Translations under genes and position numbers: made by a program
Shown: piece after piece, positions 42,050 through 52,182 of the stretch
Position numbering within the stretch: position 1 is the stretch's first letter
Layout: the number at the start of each line of letters is the position of its first letter
Notes under the pieces: model-generated
The model's input: only the letters and a program-made list of their open reading frames with translations
Told to the model about the DNA's origin: nothing
The model's database searches: none
DNA from: Massospora cicadina
Taxonomy: Eukaryota; Entomophthoromycota; Entomophthoromycetes; Entomophthorales; Entomophthoraceae
DNA: 64,000 nt
Assembly: GCA_022478985.1 (NCBI GenBank)
Contig: JAKSZP010009627.1
Coordinates: forward strand, 1 to 64,000
Reading direction: 5' to 3'

Positions 42050-43733
42050 GATCCTTCTTGATAATATTGTACGTGAGAGGTTTCTGGGAATTTCTAAAGG
42101 CTCTACTTACAGAGCGGATGAAGAGGAAGCTTAAGGTAGGAAACAGGATGCCGAGGAGGATTAGAGCAGAAAAGACATCCACGCCAAAGGCAATGAGAGG
42201 ATTCATTTTGTGATATCCAGGAACCAGATGTGAGATTTCACAAGCGAAGGAATTCAAATTAGGATTGTTTTTGCGGCAGAAACGTGATGTGAGGACATAT
42301 TCCTCTATGAGATTTGCTGCCTCCACCTTATGTTTTGCATTCATGCGGGCAATGACTTGCCAGTGTAGGATGGCGTTGGCAATAGTGCCATCCTTGTCTT
42401 CCAGCATGCTGCTCATACGCTTGTAGATAGACTGGGAGGTTTGGGTGAAGCGGTCAGAGTAGCCACCAAAGCCCATCTCAACCACCTTTCTGGCGTTGCG
42501 GTACTGATCACCAAAGAAAGGCATGGCCAGAATGGGAGTTCCAGAATGGACAGCTTCAAACACGGACTCGAGGCCACCGTGCGATAAAAACAGGCGGACT
42601 GCTTCGTGGGATAAAATGGCGACCTGAGGTGCCCAATTGACTAAATGAATTTTTGGATGCGCGTTGTTGAGGATCTCTTCAGGAAAAATGGATTCGCCAT
42701 CAACTTGAACAGAGACGCGCGACGCGTTGAAGGTGGAACGCGGAGTCTTACCTAAGGCCCATACGACGCCATCAGCTTTTCCACGGGTCACGAGTTGAGC
42801 TACAGCCTGAAGTAGAAGCTGAACGTCCTTGTTCGAGAGTGCTACGCCTGAGCCAAAAGCTATGTAGAGAACACGCTTCTTGGAGTTGAGAAAGTGCTGC
42901 AATTCAGTCGTAAGAGGGAGAAAGTCATCCGACATTACGGGACCAATTAATTTCATAGAAGGGTCTAGAGGACGAGCCGATTCAAACCCAACAAAAGTGT
43001 TGCACAGCTTGAGACTATTCTCCCAGTTGCCAACATTGGTGAAATAGGGTTGCTCGAGGCCGTAGCGCGCACGTTCGGCGTTGAGCTTCCGATTGAGGGT
43101 AATGAAGCTGGACGCCGCCATCAAAGGATGGATGACAGTTGAGTAGAACCTCATAGGAAAACTCAGAGCATCAACTGTAGTTGGAAAATAAAATAGTGGG
43201 CTAGTAATATATGGAGGCGGGATAATTGACCCGTCGAGAGTTTGGAAGCCCGTGATAAGCGGGATACGGCGATGGTACGCGGCATCGATACAGGACGGTG
43301 AAAAGAAATCGCAAATCATGACGTCAGGCTTAATCTCGTCCACTAAGCGTAAAATATCGGTAAAGGTTAACCGAAAAACTGCCGGTAAATGATCGATCAG
43401 GGCGTTAACTGTATCGATCAGCGGATTTACCGGGATCTGGTTTATTTCCGAAATCCCGCGATGGTCGTCCACCACAAGTCCATTGGGTCCGACTTGGTGG
43501 CGTGTAAAGTTAAACCCATCGGCAAATCTTAGATAAGGCTCGATGGCCATGTAACTCACGCTGTGCCCACGAGTTTGAAGGACCTTACCAATTTCAAAGA
43601 TGTTCTTGATGTGGGATCGGCTCCCAAACGTCATACTCACCAGTACCTTCATAGGCTCACTAAATATGGTGGGATCCGGTTTAGTAAATTCAGCCACTCC
43701 CACTGCAATGATACCAATTAGATGAATTTTCAT
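42045..43733 (-). CDS. UDP-glycosyltransferase (GT1 family), membrane anchored, 562 aa
   Basis: Transfers a sugar from a UDP-sugar to a small lipophilic acceptor; sugar and acceptor cannot be told from sequence. Residues 1-15 are a hydrophobic leader (MKIHLIGIIAVGVAEF), with a cleavage site not obvious. The acceptor half starts KVLVSMTFGSRSHIK with the candidate catalytic His41; DVMICDFFSP (137-146) may hold the partner Asp. The donor half has the family signature over 367-410: WAPQ, then HEAVRLFLSHGGLESVFEA, then GTPILAMPFFGDQYRN. A single membrane helix lies at about 512-540 and the protein ends KKDQ, a KKXX-type ER-retrieval signal, so the enzyme should sit in the ER membrane with its active site lumenal. 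Length is normal for the family. One uninterrupted exon, start followed by a sensible leader, no internal stops, many CpGs unlike the flanking repeats. It is the only convincing host gene here. Confidence 0.93.
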   Translation of the reverse strand: MKIHLIGIIAVGVAEFTKPDPTIFSEPMKVLVSMTFGSRSHIKNIFEIGKVLQTRGHSVSYMAIEPYLRFADGFNFTRHQVGPNGLVVDDHRGISEINQIPVNPLIDTVNALIDHLPAVFRLTFTDILRLVDEIKPDVMICDFFSPSCIDAAYHRRIPLITGFQTLDGSIIPPPYITSPLFYFPTTVDALSFPMRFYSTVIHPLMAASSFITLNRKLNAERARYGLEQPYFTNVGNWENSLKLCNTFVGFESARPLDPSMKLIGPVMSDDFLPLTTELQHFLNSKKRVLYIAFGSGVALSNKDVQLLLQAVAQLVTRGKADGVVWALGKTPRSTFNASRVSVQVDGESIFPEEILNNAHPKIHLVNWAPQVAILSHEAVRLFLSHGGLESVFEAVHSGTPILAMPFFGDQYRNARKVVEMGFGGYSDRFTQTSQSIYKRMSSMLEDKDGTIANAILHWQVIARMNAKHKVEAANLIEEYVLTSRFCRKNNPNLNSFACEISHLVPGYHKMNPLIAFGVDVFSALILLGILFPTLSFLFIRSVSRAFRNSQKPLTYNIIKKDQ

Positions 43734-43764
43734 TCTTTACTTGCTGACTAAGCTAGTATCCTTC

Positions 43765-43777
43765 TTATAATGACCAA
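43765..43777 (-). promoter_or_regulatory. Possible TATA box and CCAAT element of the glycosyltransferase
   Basis: ttataa (43765-43770) stands about 32 bp before the ATG, with ccaat (plus strand, 43773-43777; ATTGG on the minus strand) just upstream. If used, the 5' leader would be very short. AT-rich context makes chance matches easy. Confidence 0.35.
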
Positions 43778-44094
43778 TAAAATTAATAAATCCCTAAATC
43801 AAGCCAATTTTAAATCAATCACCCTTAATCAGTCTAATCGAATTACTTAGGTTAGATTGTCATTAAATCAATCGATACCAAGTAGTACCGTGACTTTCTA
43901 TCTCGAACCCAACTACTACTTTTAGTTATTTAGCTCAGAACTATTTAGAATTAAATTCACGTCAATTACTTATCATCAGTTATCAGAAACAAACCAAATT
44001 CGATCATTATTTAATGGTGCATTCCCAACCAATCACATTCACATCTTTTCGAAATTGAACCCATTCCTTCTGATTCAACCATCCCTATCAATAT
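43778..44094. other. Upstream spacer of the glycosyltransferase
   Basis: AT-rich, no reading frame. Repeated aatc/caatca phrases but no regular repeat; probably includes the promoter region. Confidence 0.5.
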
Positions 44095-44600
44095 TGGACC
44101 TTTTTAACCGACTTCGAAAAAGGAGGAGGTTCTCAATTCAGCCTGTATATTTTTAACCGACTTTGAAAAAGGAGAAGGTTCTCAATTCGACCTGTATGTA
44201 TGTTTTTTTGGATGTTTGTTCGCGCATAACTCTGAAAATACAGGACCTATTTGGATGATCATCTTCTCCGAGGATGCTCCAAATTAGGTCCCATTTTACT
44301 TTTGTAAGTATTGGTCAAGTATCTGCCCATTAATTTAGTAAATAAAAAAATGGGCTCGGAAGCGATAGATTTCAAGTGTGAGTATGTTCATCGCTGGATA
44401 AACTTTATTCTGGCATCGGTGAAGCGATAGCTTCGAAGCACTTTTGATATGTCCTATGGCTGGGGGGTAAGTTCAAGTTTCAGTCAGTATGAGCTCATAG
44501 CGGGACGAGCTTAAATCATTCTAAGTTGGCTATCGTTTTTGCATAATTTGACCAATAAACTCATCTAAATTTAAATTTATTCAAGGCACACCGACCAGGG
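44095..44600 (+). repeat. Unclassified dispersed repeat G, with doubled aaccgacttcg head
   Basis: Two near-identical units start at about 44103 and 44153: tttttaaccgactt-gaaaaa, then ggag-aggttctcaattc and cctgtat. Downstream sequence (44445-44580: tgtcctatggctgggg, gagctcatagc, ttttgcataatttgaccaat) recurs in the same orientation at 52608-52735 and 53450-53575. The head resembles a repeat I remember as widespread in arthropod genomes. No coding capacity. Confidence 0.6.
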
Positions 44601-46430
44601 GACACCCATTGCCAATAAATGCAATAAACTCACACCGCTGGGCAACAAACAAAACAAAAAAACCTCTCACCAGGCAGGTAGCAGAGACTGCTAGCCCACC
44701 ATGGCAGAGGGGAGGGAGGGTCAGGTGGATCTTCTACAGGCTCAGCAAGTTGGGAAGAATCACAGTTGTTGTAGAAGTGGATAAGCACAGAGAGCCATGG
44801 TGTTGGGGCATTGGCATGGTGGGGATGGAGACAGGTGAAATATTGGTTACTTACCTCAAGATCAGCTTGGAAGACAGCCTCCATTAACTCCACCACATGA
44901 TGCTCCACTTGGATGTGGGCATCTGGGAGTTGGGCCAAGCTGGCGAGCATCTGGTGGGTAGTTTTAGAGGCTGGGTTGAATTCAGCTAGTTTTGCCACAT
45001 GCATGATGGCAGTTTCAGCGACATCAAGCAATTTGGAGATTTCCTCCTGTGCCACTTCAGGGAAATCAGGGGGAAGTTGATTGTGCTCAGCCCTTTACTG
45101 AACTGAGCCATTGATTGGGCCACTGCTTTGCAGAGCTGGCTGCAAAGGGGTGAGGCTGCCACTGCGATGGCAAGCTGGTGGTCACTTTGGTAGGGGCAGC
45201 ATTGGGTTTAGGAGCATATCATTTGGGGGAGAGGGATTTGTCAAAATCTGAATTGTAAAAATTCATCCCAATCATAATTGATTGGGCTTTCTTCACCAGT
45301 TTCAGCATCCTTATTCATGAGAATTCCACCTGTCTCATCAACCTCATCCAATAGCTCCCAAGGATTCTGGTTTATGTGGATAGTGGATGGAGAATTTGGG
45401 AGGATAGGATTTGATAGGGGTGCTTGGGTGTAAATGGTGGTCCAAGCCTGACTCTGATTGGGCAGTTGGTGCCCAGGGTGGGGATTGTGGCTGGAGGATT
45501 TGGAGGGGGCTGACTTCCCACATTGGGTCAACATGTGAGAATGTTGGGCAGGAGGGGGCAACAAAATGCCCCATTCAGATGATGCCAAAATGGGTTCAGA
45601 AATTGAACTAAGGGAATTGGCATGGGGGCAGGACCATTTAGTGTGGTCAAGAGCAAAACAAATGGGGTAAATCAGTTGACTGCAATTGACATGAGCCCAA
45701 AAGAAATGCTCAGGTGCTGCAGCAATGCAAGCATGTGGGGGGATTTGTTGGGTGATGGTAGGGTGGTGGGAATAATAGTGGCAGTGGCATGAGGGCCTGC
45801 AAGGCACTCCGCGCCAGAAGGAATGGCAAAGACCAGGTTGGGCTGAGTGCCATAAGACAAAAGCCCAGTCATCAACTCATCATAAAGAATTTGGGGTGAG
45901 AGATGTGAAGGGAGGTTGGCAAATGACACCACTAGAGTGGTGTCATCAGGGAGATGAGTTCAGGTGGTGGGGACAGGGGTATTTTTATAAATGAGTGGAG
46001 TCAACGCTGCTGCTGCAGCATCTGCTTCCATTGGGAAGCCTATATCAAAATAGCCCTTATAAGGGCAGAAATCAATGAAGCCAGCTGGTGTGAAGGCAGT
46101 GGTGGCAAGTTTGATAATTGCCTTGTCAGCATATGGGAATAAATGCCCATAGTTGACATGGAGGCAATAATGGATGGTGGATTTGGGTAGGGTGAGAGGA
46201 TGGGGGCAAGTTGGGTGGATGCATGCAAGGTGAAGTGCTAAGTCCCATGGGGGGACAAATTGGCCAGTAGAGTTTGGCAGACTATTTGAGCCCATCCAAC
46301 TTCATTTCCCTGCTGGGCAGAAAATGCTGGGAGGTGGAGCACCGCTGCCCCACACTGGAGCAGCAGGCGGTGGATCTGCTGACATCAAATGGGAAAAGGT
46401 TGTGGCCAGGTGGTGGTGGATAAAATTAAA
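44601..46430 (-). pseudogene. LINE-like ORF1 relic (family F)
   Basis: On the minus strand it starts near 46388 with MSADPPPAAPVWGSGAPPP and continues in several frames. FDIGFPMEADAAAAAL (about 46005-46055) parallels LDLGFESKIAADEAAAV of the LINE ORF1 at 46946. ECLAGPHATATI and a CCHC-like CFALDHTKWSCPH (first Cys replaced by Tyr) follow in the same order. Pro-rich and Gln-rich frames (45241-45807) and a helical C-terminal frame (44630-45055) come after. No endonuclease or reverse transcriptase follows, so this copy is ORF1 only. The start recurs at 63888-64000. Confidence 0.6.
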
Positions 46431-46489
46431 CTTTTATATAAATTTGCTCAAAAGTGAGTTTGAGCAGAAAGAAAAGCTTAAGCTCATCT

Positions 46490-46833
46490 ATATATAATAT
46501 ATATTTTAGATAGCAATCAATAAATTTACATAGATTGACTAATAAAAGCAACCAAATCTAATAAAATAAATTACTGTAGATGGTATATAAATTTGGCATA
46601 CATTGACAAATAAAATCTTTTAAATTTAATAAAAAGGGTATTGTTGATGGTGATCTGTAAATTTAGTATAATTTGCCCAATAAAATCAATAAATTTAATA
46701 AAATGAGTTATTAGTATATTTGAGTTTTATTTTTAGAGAAATAGTAAGGGGTCAAAAAGGATATATAAAGACAGTAATATTTAATAAAACTAGGAAAAAG
46801 AGCCACTCTTAAGAATGCACTAATTTTTGAAGG
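46490..46833 (+). repeat. AT-rich tandem repeat of 66-70 bp (repeat G core) and flank
   Basis: Phrases attgac-aataaaa, aaat-taataaa, attgttgatggtgat and gtaaatttagtata recur at about 46533, 46601 and 46671. The same unit recurs at 52700-52860 and 53575-53810. The rest, up to 46833, is the flank in which the LINE target lies. Confidence 0.6.
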
Positions 46834-46852
46834 AAAAAGAGGTGGGAATAAA
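46834..46852 (+). other. LINE target-site duplication, left copy (19 bp)
   Basis: aaaaagaggtgggaataaa is repeated exactly at 52133-52151, flanking the LINE. Confidence 0.9.
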
Positions 46853-46945
46853 ACTTTTCTTTCTTGTTGCAAACACTTTTGCAACCCATTCAATTCAAGA
46901 CTAAATCTAGTTTGATAATCTCATAGAGGGGATTAGTCTGCGCCC

Positions 46946-48358
46946 ATGTCTGGGAGCAGTTGGGCAAGCAAGGCAAGAGGAGCAGGCGGAAGGCCCGCGG
47001 CCTCTAATGTTCGAAAACGCCCCGGAGAATCCGGCGGAATAGAAAAAAATCTAAAAAAACTGGCGGTCACAATTTCCCCGGAGATACTCGTGTGGCAAGC
47101 ACAATGCAACCAGTACATCAATATGCCACATTCCCTGCCACTTTTGTCAGTGGAATTTGGAGTCCGTGTGTATCTGGACATCCAAAAAATGGCCCTATGG
47201 GAAAAATTTTGTGAAGATGTACACAAAATTTTCCCAACTGCAGTGTACGTTGCACCTCACTCCATGTCATGTGGTTGGCTGGACCTAGGTTTTGAAAGTA
47301 AAATAGCAGCAGATGAGGCTGCGGCGGTGCACATAGTGGTTGACCTCCCCAAAGGGCAATGGGTCGTCAAAACTAAATGCACCAGATGGACAAAATCAAA
47401 CCAAATTTTCCTCACGTTTGACTTTTTGCCTACTACGGTAAAATGTGACATTTTGGAGCAACACCTGAAAGATGGTCTCGCCATATATGGCAAAATACAA
47501 TCTTTCGAAATGCAACATTTCATGCTGATGCCACACCTGTGCACCGGCAAAGCCATCACAGTTCTGACCCCAACTGAGGAGATCACAAAGGACCTAACCC
47601 AGATCCTGCACTCCACCTTTATTGACATTGCAGGGCACACCACCCACCCATTCCAGGTAACCGTGGACAGCGCGCCCCCCATTTGCACCCACTGTGATGC
47701 GTTCAGCCATAAGGCACACGTGTGCCCCATTAAAGAGGGTGTTACATTCCAAGAGCACCCCTCGGTGGCCATGGCCAGCAGAGAGGCGCACTACGAACCA
47801 ACCGCAAGCACCAGAGAGGCTTTCCCGTGGGGAGCACAAGGCTGCTACCTATTGGTAAAGCCCATCTCCCCGCAGGAGTGGAAGAAGGCTAAGCAGGCCC
47901 ATAGGACTGTGGCCAAGGAAGCGGCCAAGGTCACCACCACCATCCCACACTCACAACGCCAGGAGGACATGGAGACCTTCGCGGTGAAAGCAACTTGGGA
48001 ATCCATCACCCAATCAGATTGGGAGGCCCAAGCTGAATGGACCACTCAATCTGAGGATCCGATGGGAGATTTGATCTCACCCAATCGCTGCACCCAAGCC
48101 CCGGTTGAAACCAACTTGGGACCTATCCCAACCAAAAAAATTTTTTTGCCCCACTCAACGGTGCACCGAACTTATCCGCACCGCAAAAAATTTGTCCGAC
48201 GTCGGGAAAACAAAAGTGAAGGCCAAAGCCAACATGACTCTTTCCGCAAAATTAACAAAAACCCTGATAGCGTTGCTGCTAATACCCACGCTGCTGTGAA
48301 AGCCCGTGGGGACCTGGAAGAGGCTGGTGGGCCAGGGGGCCCACCCCCTCACACCTAA
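46946..48358 (+). CDS. LINE ORF1 protein, 470 aa
   Basis: Intact frame from the first ATG of the element. A basic N-terminus (residues 1-40) precedes a domain of RRM-like length with FLTFDFLPTTVK at about 155-166. A single CCHC zinc knuckle, CTHCDAFSHKAHVC, occupies Cys247, Cys250, His255 and Cys260. A hydrophilic, Ser/Thr/Gln-rich tail ends in a Lys/Arg-rich part (KKFVRRRENKS near 415) and a Gly/Pro run. ORF1 proteins bind the LINE RNA as chaperones in the particle; that role is inferred from family. Stop codon at 48356-48358, followed after 6 nt by the ORF2 ATG in the same frame. Confidence 0.88.
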   Translation: MSGSSWASKARGAGGRPAASNVRKRPGESGGIEKNLKKLAVTISPEILVWQAQCNQYINMPHSLPLLSVEFGVRVYLDIQKMALWEKFCEDVHKIFPTAVYVAPHSMSCGWLDLGFESKIAADEAAAVHIVVDLPKGQWVVKTKCTRWTKSNQIFLTFDFLPTTVKCDILEQHLKDGLAIYGKIQSFEMQHFMLMPHLCTGKAITVLTPTEEITKDLTQILHSTFIDIAGHTTHPFQVTVDSAPPICTHCDAFSHKAHVCPIKEGVTFQEHPSVAMASREAHYEPTASTREAFPWGAQGCYLLVKPISPQEWKKAKQAHRTVAKEAAKVTTTIPHSQRQEDMETFAVKATWESITQSDWEAQAEWTTQSEDPMGDLISPNRCTQAPVETNLGPIPTKKIFLPHSTVHRTYPHRKKFVRRRENKSEGQSQHDSFRKINKNPDSVAANTHAAVKARGDLEEAGGPGGPPPHT

Positions 48359-48364
48359 GGTGTG

Positions 48365-51300
48365 ATGGGGGAAACCTTCACTCTATGGATGCTGAATATC
48401 GCCGGACTCAAGGCCTCCCCATCCCAGGCTAGGAAACTGAGTTTTTTACAAAATAATTTACCCGTGGATATCCTGGCTATCCAGGAAACCCACTGTCCAC
48501 AAGGTTCTGAGGATGCTTGGAAAACAATGCTCCTACCATCCCTATCCTTTTGGTCGAAGCACTGTGGGGTGCTAATTTGGAAAAACAATTTTTTCAAATT
48601 TACATCTTCAGAAATATTCCTAAATGACCGAGTGCTCATTGTCACCTTCTCATGGGCCGATGTTGCACACACAATCGTCAACATTTATGCCCCAAACGGT
48701 GCACAAGAGCGTCAGGAATTTTTCTCATCAGTCAAATCCCTCCCGCTACCCCCGATTCTTTCCTAATCGGTGACATGAACTGTTGGCTAACCTCACCAAC
48801 GGACCGGTGGCCACCCTCACCCCACGCCCCACAGGGTCACATAGAACTACGCATTCTAAAAGCCACCCTTGGGTTAATAGATGTGCTGCCGTGACATGCC
48901 CCACTGCTCAAAAACATGACACGTCCCCACATCCACAACGGCCAATTAAGGTCCATGACCCGCATTGACCTTATTCTAGCACTGGCGAAATTCCAACCCC
49001 ACATCTCCCACTTCAAAACAACAAAAATGGAATTCTCTGACCACTGACTGGTCTCGATAACATACCACTTACCCGTCACAGTTGCAAAGGCCCCACATTG
49101 GTGCAAAATCTGCCCCCCAGAGCTTGCATCACCAGGATTTTCCACATGGGTGGAAGAGGCAACTTTGGCAAAATTGTTTGTTGCACCGTTTTGCGCGGAC
49201 CCCATTTCCACATGGGCAACTTTCAAAAAAGACACCATCTGCCACTATCGCCATCTCTCATCCAGACGCTCACAAGCCACATTGGTAGTTATATCGCGTG
49301 TGCTGGCGGAATTGGCCCACTTGGAGTCCAACATTCCAGCCTCAGGATATAGCCCTGCATAGGGCCAGAAGTGGGCGGAGGCAGCAGCCCACCTCAATGC
49401 ACTTGAAAGGCAACACAAACATTGGGTTTGTGTCCAATACAGGGCCACACGCATCACTAAAGGCGACAAGTGCACCGCATACTTTTTCAAAAAAATTTTT
49501 GCACCACGCCAGAGTGTGGCCTGCACACAGGTGCAAAGATCGGATAATTCTATCATGGACATACCGGCTGAAGTGGCAATCAAAATGCAAAGATATTACT
49601 CTGAGTTATACCGAGCTGAACCAATTCAGCCGGCCAAAATGGTGGAATTTCTCGACAGAGCTCATATCCACACCATTTTCTGATACCCGGAAATAATGAA
49701 TTTAATTACTCCGAACAAATTATGGACTACCATTTGCGGTGCGCCAAACCGAAAATGCCCAGGCCCAGATAGCATTCCATATGAGTTCTACAAAAAATAT
49801 TTTAAATACATATCCCCATTGCTGCTAGCCTCACTCAACCAAAGCCTGTTGGAAACGTGCCTCCTACCAGGAGGACATGAGGCTTTTACAGTCACACTCT
49901 TCAAGAAAGGGGATAGGCTAGACTTAGCCAACTGGCGCCCCATTTCTTTAACAAACACAGACACCAAAATTTTAACAAAAATCATGGCTAACCGTTTAGG
50001 GACTGTAGCATCTGCCACCATCTCTCCAGAACAATTTGGTTTCATCCCCAGAAGGTCGATTTGGGATAACGTGCACTCTGTGGCTAATGTGTGTCAGTCC
50101 ACAGCCTCTGGGGCACTTGTATTCTTGGACCAACAAAAGGCCTATGATAGAGTAAACTGGGAATACCTTAGGGCCTGCCTCCAACAATTCCGCCTACCTC
50201 CCCGCTTCATTAACTGGGTGATGCTGCTCACAGAATCTGCAACAATGGCTGTGCGCGGCCCAGGTTTCCTAATGGAAGTAGTCCATCCTCAAAGGGGCCT
50301 GCGACAAGGGGACCCCCTGAGCCCACTCTTATACAACTTCAGCCTTGACCCACTACTGCGAAATGTAAATGCCCAACTCACTGGGGTCCATATGCCAGGC
50401 CAAACCCCAGTCAAGATGATGGCATTTGCAGATGATTGCGTGGTGGGGGTGTCTAATAATAAAGATGCACGCGCGCTTGAAGCCCTCATCCAGGAATATT
50501 CCCAGGTAAGCAACGCGGCACTGAACGCCTCCAAAACTGAAATCATCCTCCTTGGTCAGTTTCAGAACTGCTGGGCCCCAACAAGTAGTTCCCAACCCAG
50601 CCCAGCTGCTCGCCAAAGTCCACGCCTTACTAACTCAAAACACACCACTCCACTGGTGCTCCCCTTTGTGCCGCGACCTACCATAGGACCAGTACGCCAT
50701 CTGGGCGTGTGGTTGGAGGCAGGAGGATATGCGTCAGCAGTAATGGAGGGCCATATACTGGACAACGTGACAAAGCAAATCGCCTCTCTCAGAGCCCACC
50801 CTACTACCCTCACTGGCAGGGTTGTTCTTGCCAATTCTATGCTCCTATCCAAAGTCTGGTTTGGAGCCCATGCCATCCCCTTCTCCCCAAGCTTCTTCAA
50901 ATCCCTGTATGCTTTGCTACAAGGTTGGCTTTGGTCAGGCCGCCTTCCACCAGTATGGCTAGAGGTCATGTTTGGCCCTCATCATCATGGTGGCATGGGC
51001 CTACTTGACTTCAAAGCCCATGCCGCCAAGATCCTAGGCACCTGGATTGCGGCCATCACTGCTCCTACACTCCCATCCCAACACTGGTCCCGCGCGGCCT
51101 GCTCCAACTTCTCCCGAGCCTTGGGCCTCAACAATCCATCAAACCCCCACTCCCTGATGAAATACCTCGCATCACACACATCAGCCACAGGTCCTCACGG
51201 GACCAAAACCCACTACAAACGAATCCTACTCTCCATGCGAAGCGCAGAGTGGAGAATTTGTATTAGTGGACATACAACCTGAAGGGGCCGCCCCTCTCCT

Positions 51301-51951
51301 CAGTTCACACAAGAGGTACAGGGGCTACCCATCCATGATGGCGTGATCCCCATTCGACCCCAAGTCCTATCCAGGGTGGACTACCTGGACATGATGGACA
51401 TCCCTTATTCCACTGAGACCCAAAAGACTATCTGGAAATATGCACACCATCCTCTGTTGCAGCCTCAAGTCCGCTCCCATGTGTGGCGCTGCCTGAGGTG
51501 GGTGTATCATACAGCTGAGCGCTCTAATGCTTTACACTCATCCTGTGTCATGTGTGGCCAGTATGGAACGCTGTTTCACCGCCTGGAGAAGTGCCCCACC
51601 TCTAAAGTAATATGGCGCGAAGTCCAACGTTTGCTAGGCCAGGATCAAACACATCCCTTCAGTCTGTCAAGAGATATGTTTGCTTCATCAATGGCCTCCC
51701 CCTCCCACCCTCCCTTCGTGCTCTGGTGGTTGCAATCGCCATGTGGACTATCCACACGATTGTCTTGGATGCCATCGCTGGATCCATCCCCACCCTCCCT
51801 GAAGCTGTCCATAGATTCTGGTCTCATTTGGTGGATCACTTTCAAGTGTGGATGTTTGGATATCTCCCACCACATTGCTGACAGCTGGTCTCCTCCTGGT
51901 TCCCAGTCTGGTTCATCAAATCAGACCCCTTCCTCCACACGTGCTCAATAG
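48365..51951 (+). pseudogene. LINE ORF2: endonuclease, reverse transcriptase, zinc knuckle
   Basis: The AP-type endonuclease is readable across three frames: NIAGLKASPSQ, ILAIQETHCP (48470-48500), IGDMNCW (about 48768-48790), MTRIDLIL (48955-48980) and EFSDH (about 49030). Breaks lie near 48755, 48890 and 49045. 49696-51282 is a 528-codon reverse transcriptase frame: WRPISLTNTDTKILTKIMANRL, PRRSIWDN, ALVFLDQQKAYDRVNWEYL, RGLRQGDPLSPLLYNF, MMAFADDCVVG (catalytic FADD) and HLGVWLEAGG. An in-frame TGA at 51280-51282 is followed in the same frame by sequence up to CVMCGQYGTLFHRLEKC (CX2CX7HX4C, about 51547-51597). A frameshift near 51700 moves the end into ALVVAIAMWTIHTIVLDAI. Confidence 0.88.
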
Positions 51952-52132
51952 TGGATACGCCCCCTACACACGTTCCCTCCCCCTTCCCATAAGTGGCGTT
52001 CCCGCTGGCAACAAGAGATAGCATCGCTTCTCTGGGGTGCCTTACCTGGTACTGAGTTTTGTCTCATCTGAGTCATATTCAGAAGTGTCCGTCCCATGGT
52101 CGGCCTTCCCCGCAATAAATTTAAAAATTTAA

Positions 52133-52151
52133 AAAAAGAGGTGGGAATAAA
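52133..52151 (+). other. LINE target-site duplication, right copy (19 bp)
   Basis: Exact repeat of 46834-46852, directly after the A-rich end. Confidence 0.9.
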
Positions 52152-52182
52152 GTTTTTTGGGAAAAAAAGAACCTTCTTGGGA

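Larger units (their letters stand above)
46853..52132 (+). mobile_element. Near-full-length L1/Tx1-like non-LTR retrotransposon (LINE)
   Basis: 5.28 kb: a 93-bp leader, ORF1 (nucleic-acid binding), ORF2 (endonuclease, reverse transcriptase, C-terminal CCHC), a short 3' UTR and an A-rich end (aaatttaaaaatttaaaaa). Bounded by an exact 19-bp duplication, so the 5' end is probably complete. The 3' end matches that of a second copy at 53814 (minus). ORF1 is intact; ORF2 has several frameshifts and one in-frame stop. Confidence 0.92.

Noticed and set aside
47257..47772. 171-codon minus-strand frame opposite LINE ORF1
   Set aside because: Antisense shadow of an intact coding frame; composition mirrors ORF1 and there is no independent motif.
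50562..50969. Minus-strand frames opposite the LINE reverse transcriptase
   Set aside because: Shadows of the 528-codon reverse transcriptase frame on the other strand.
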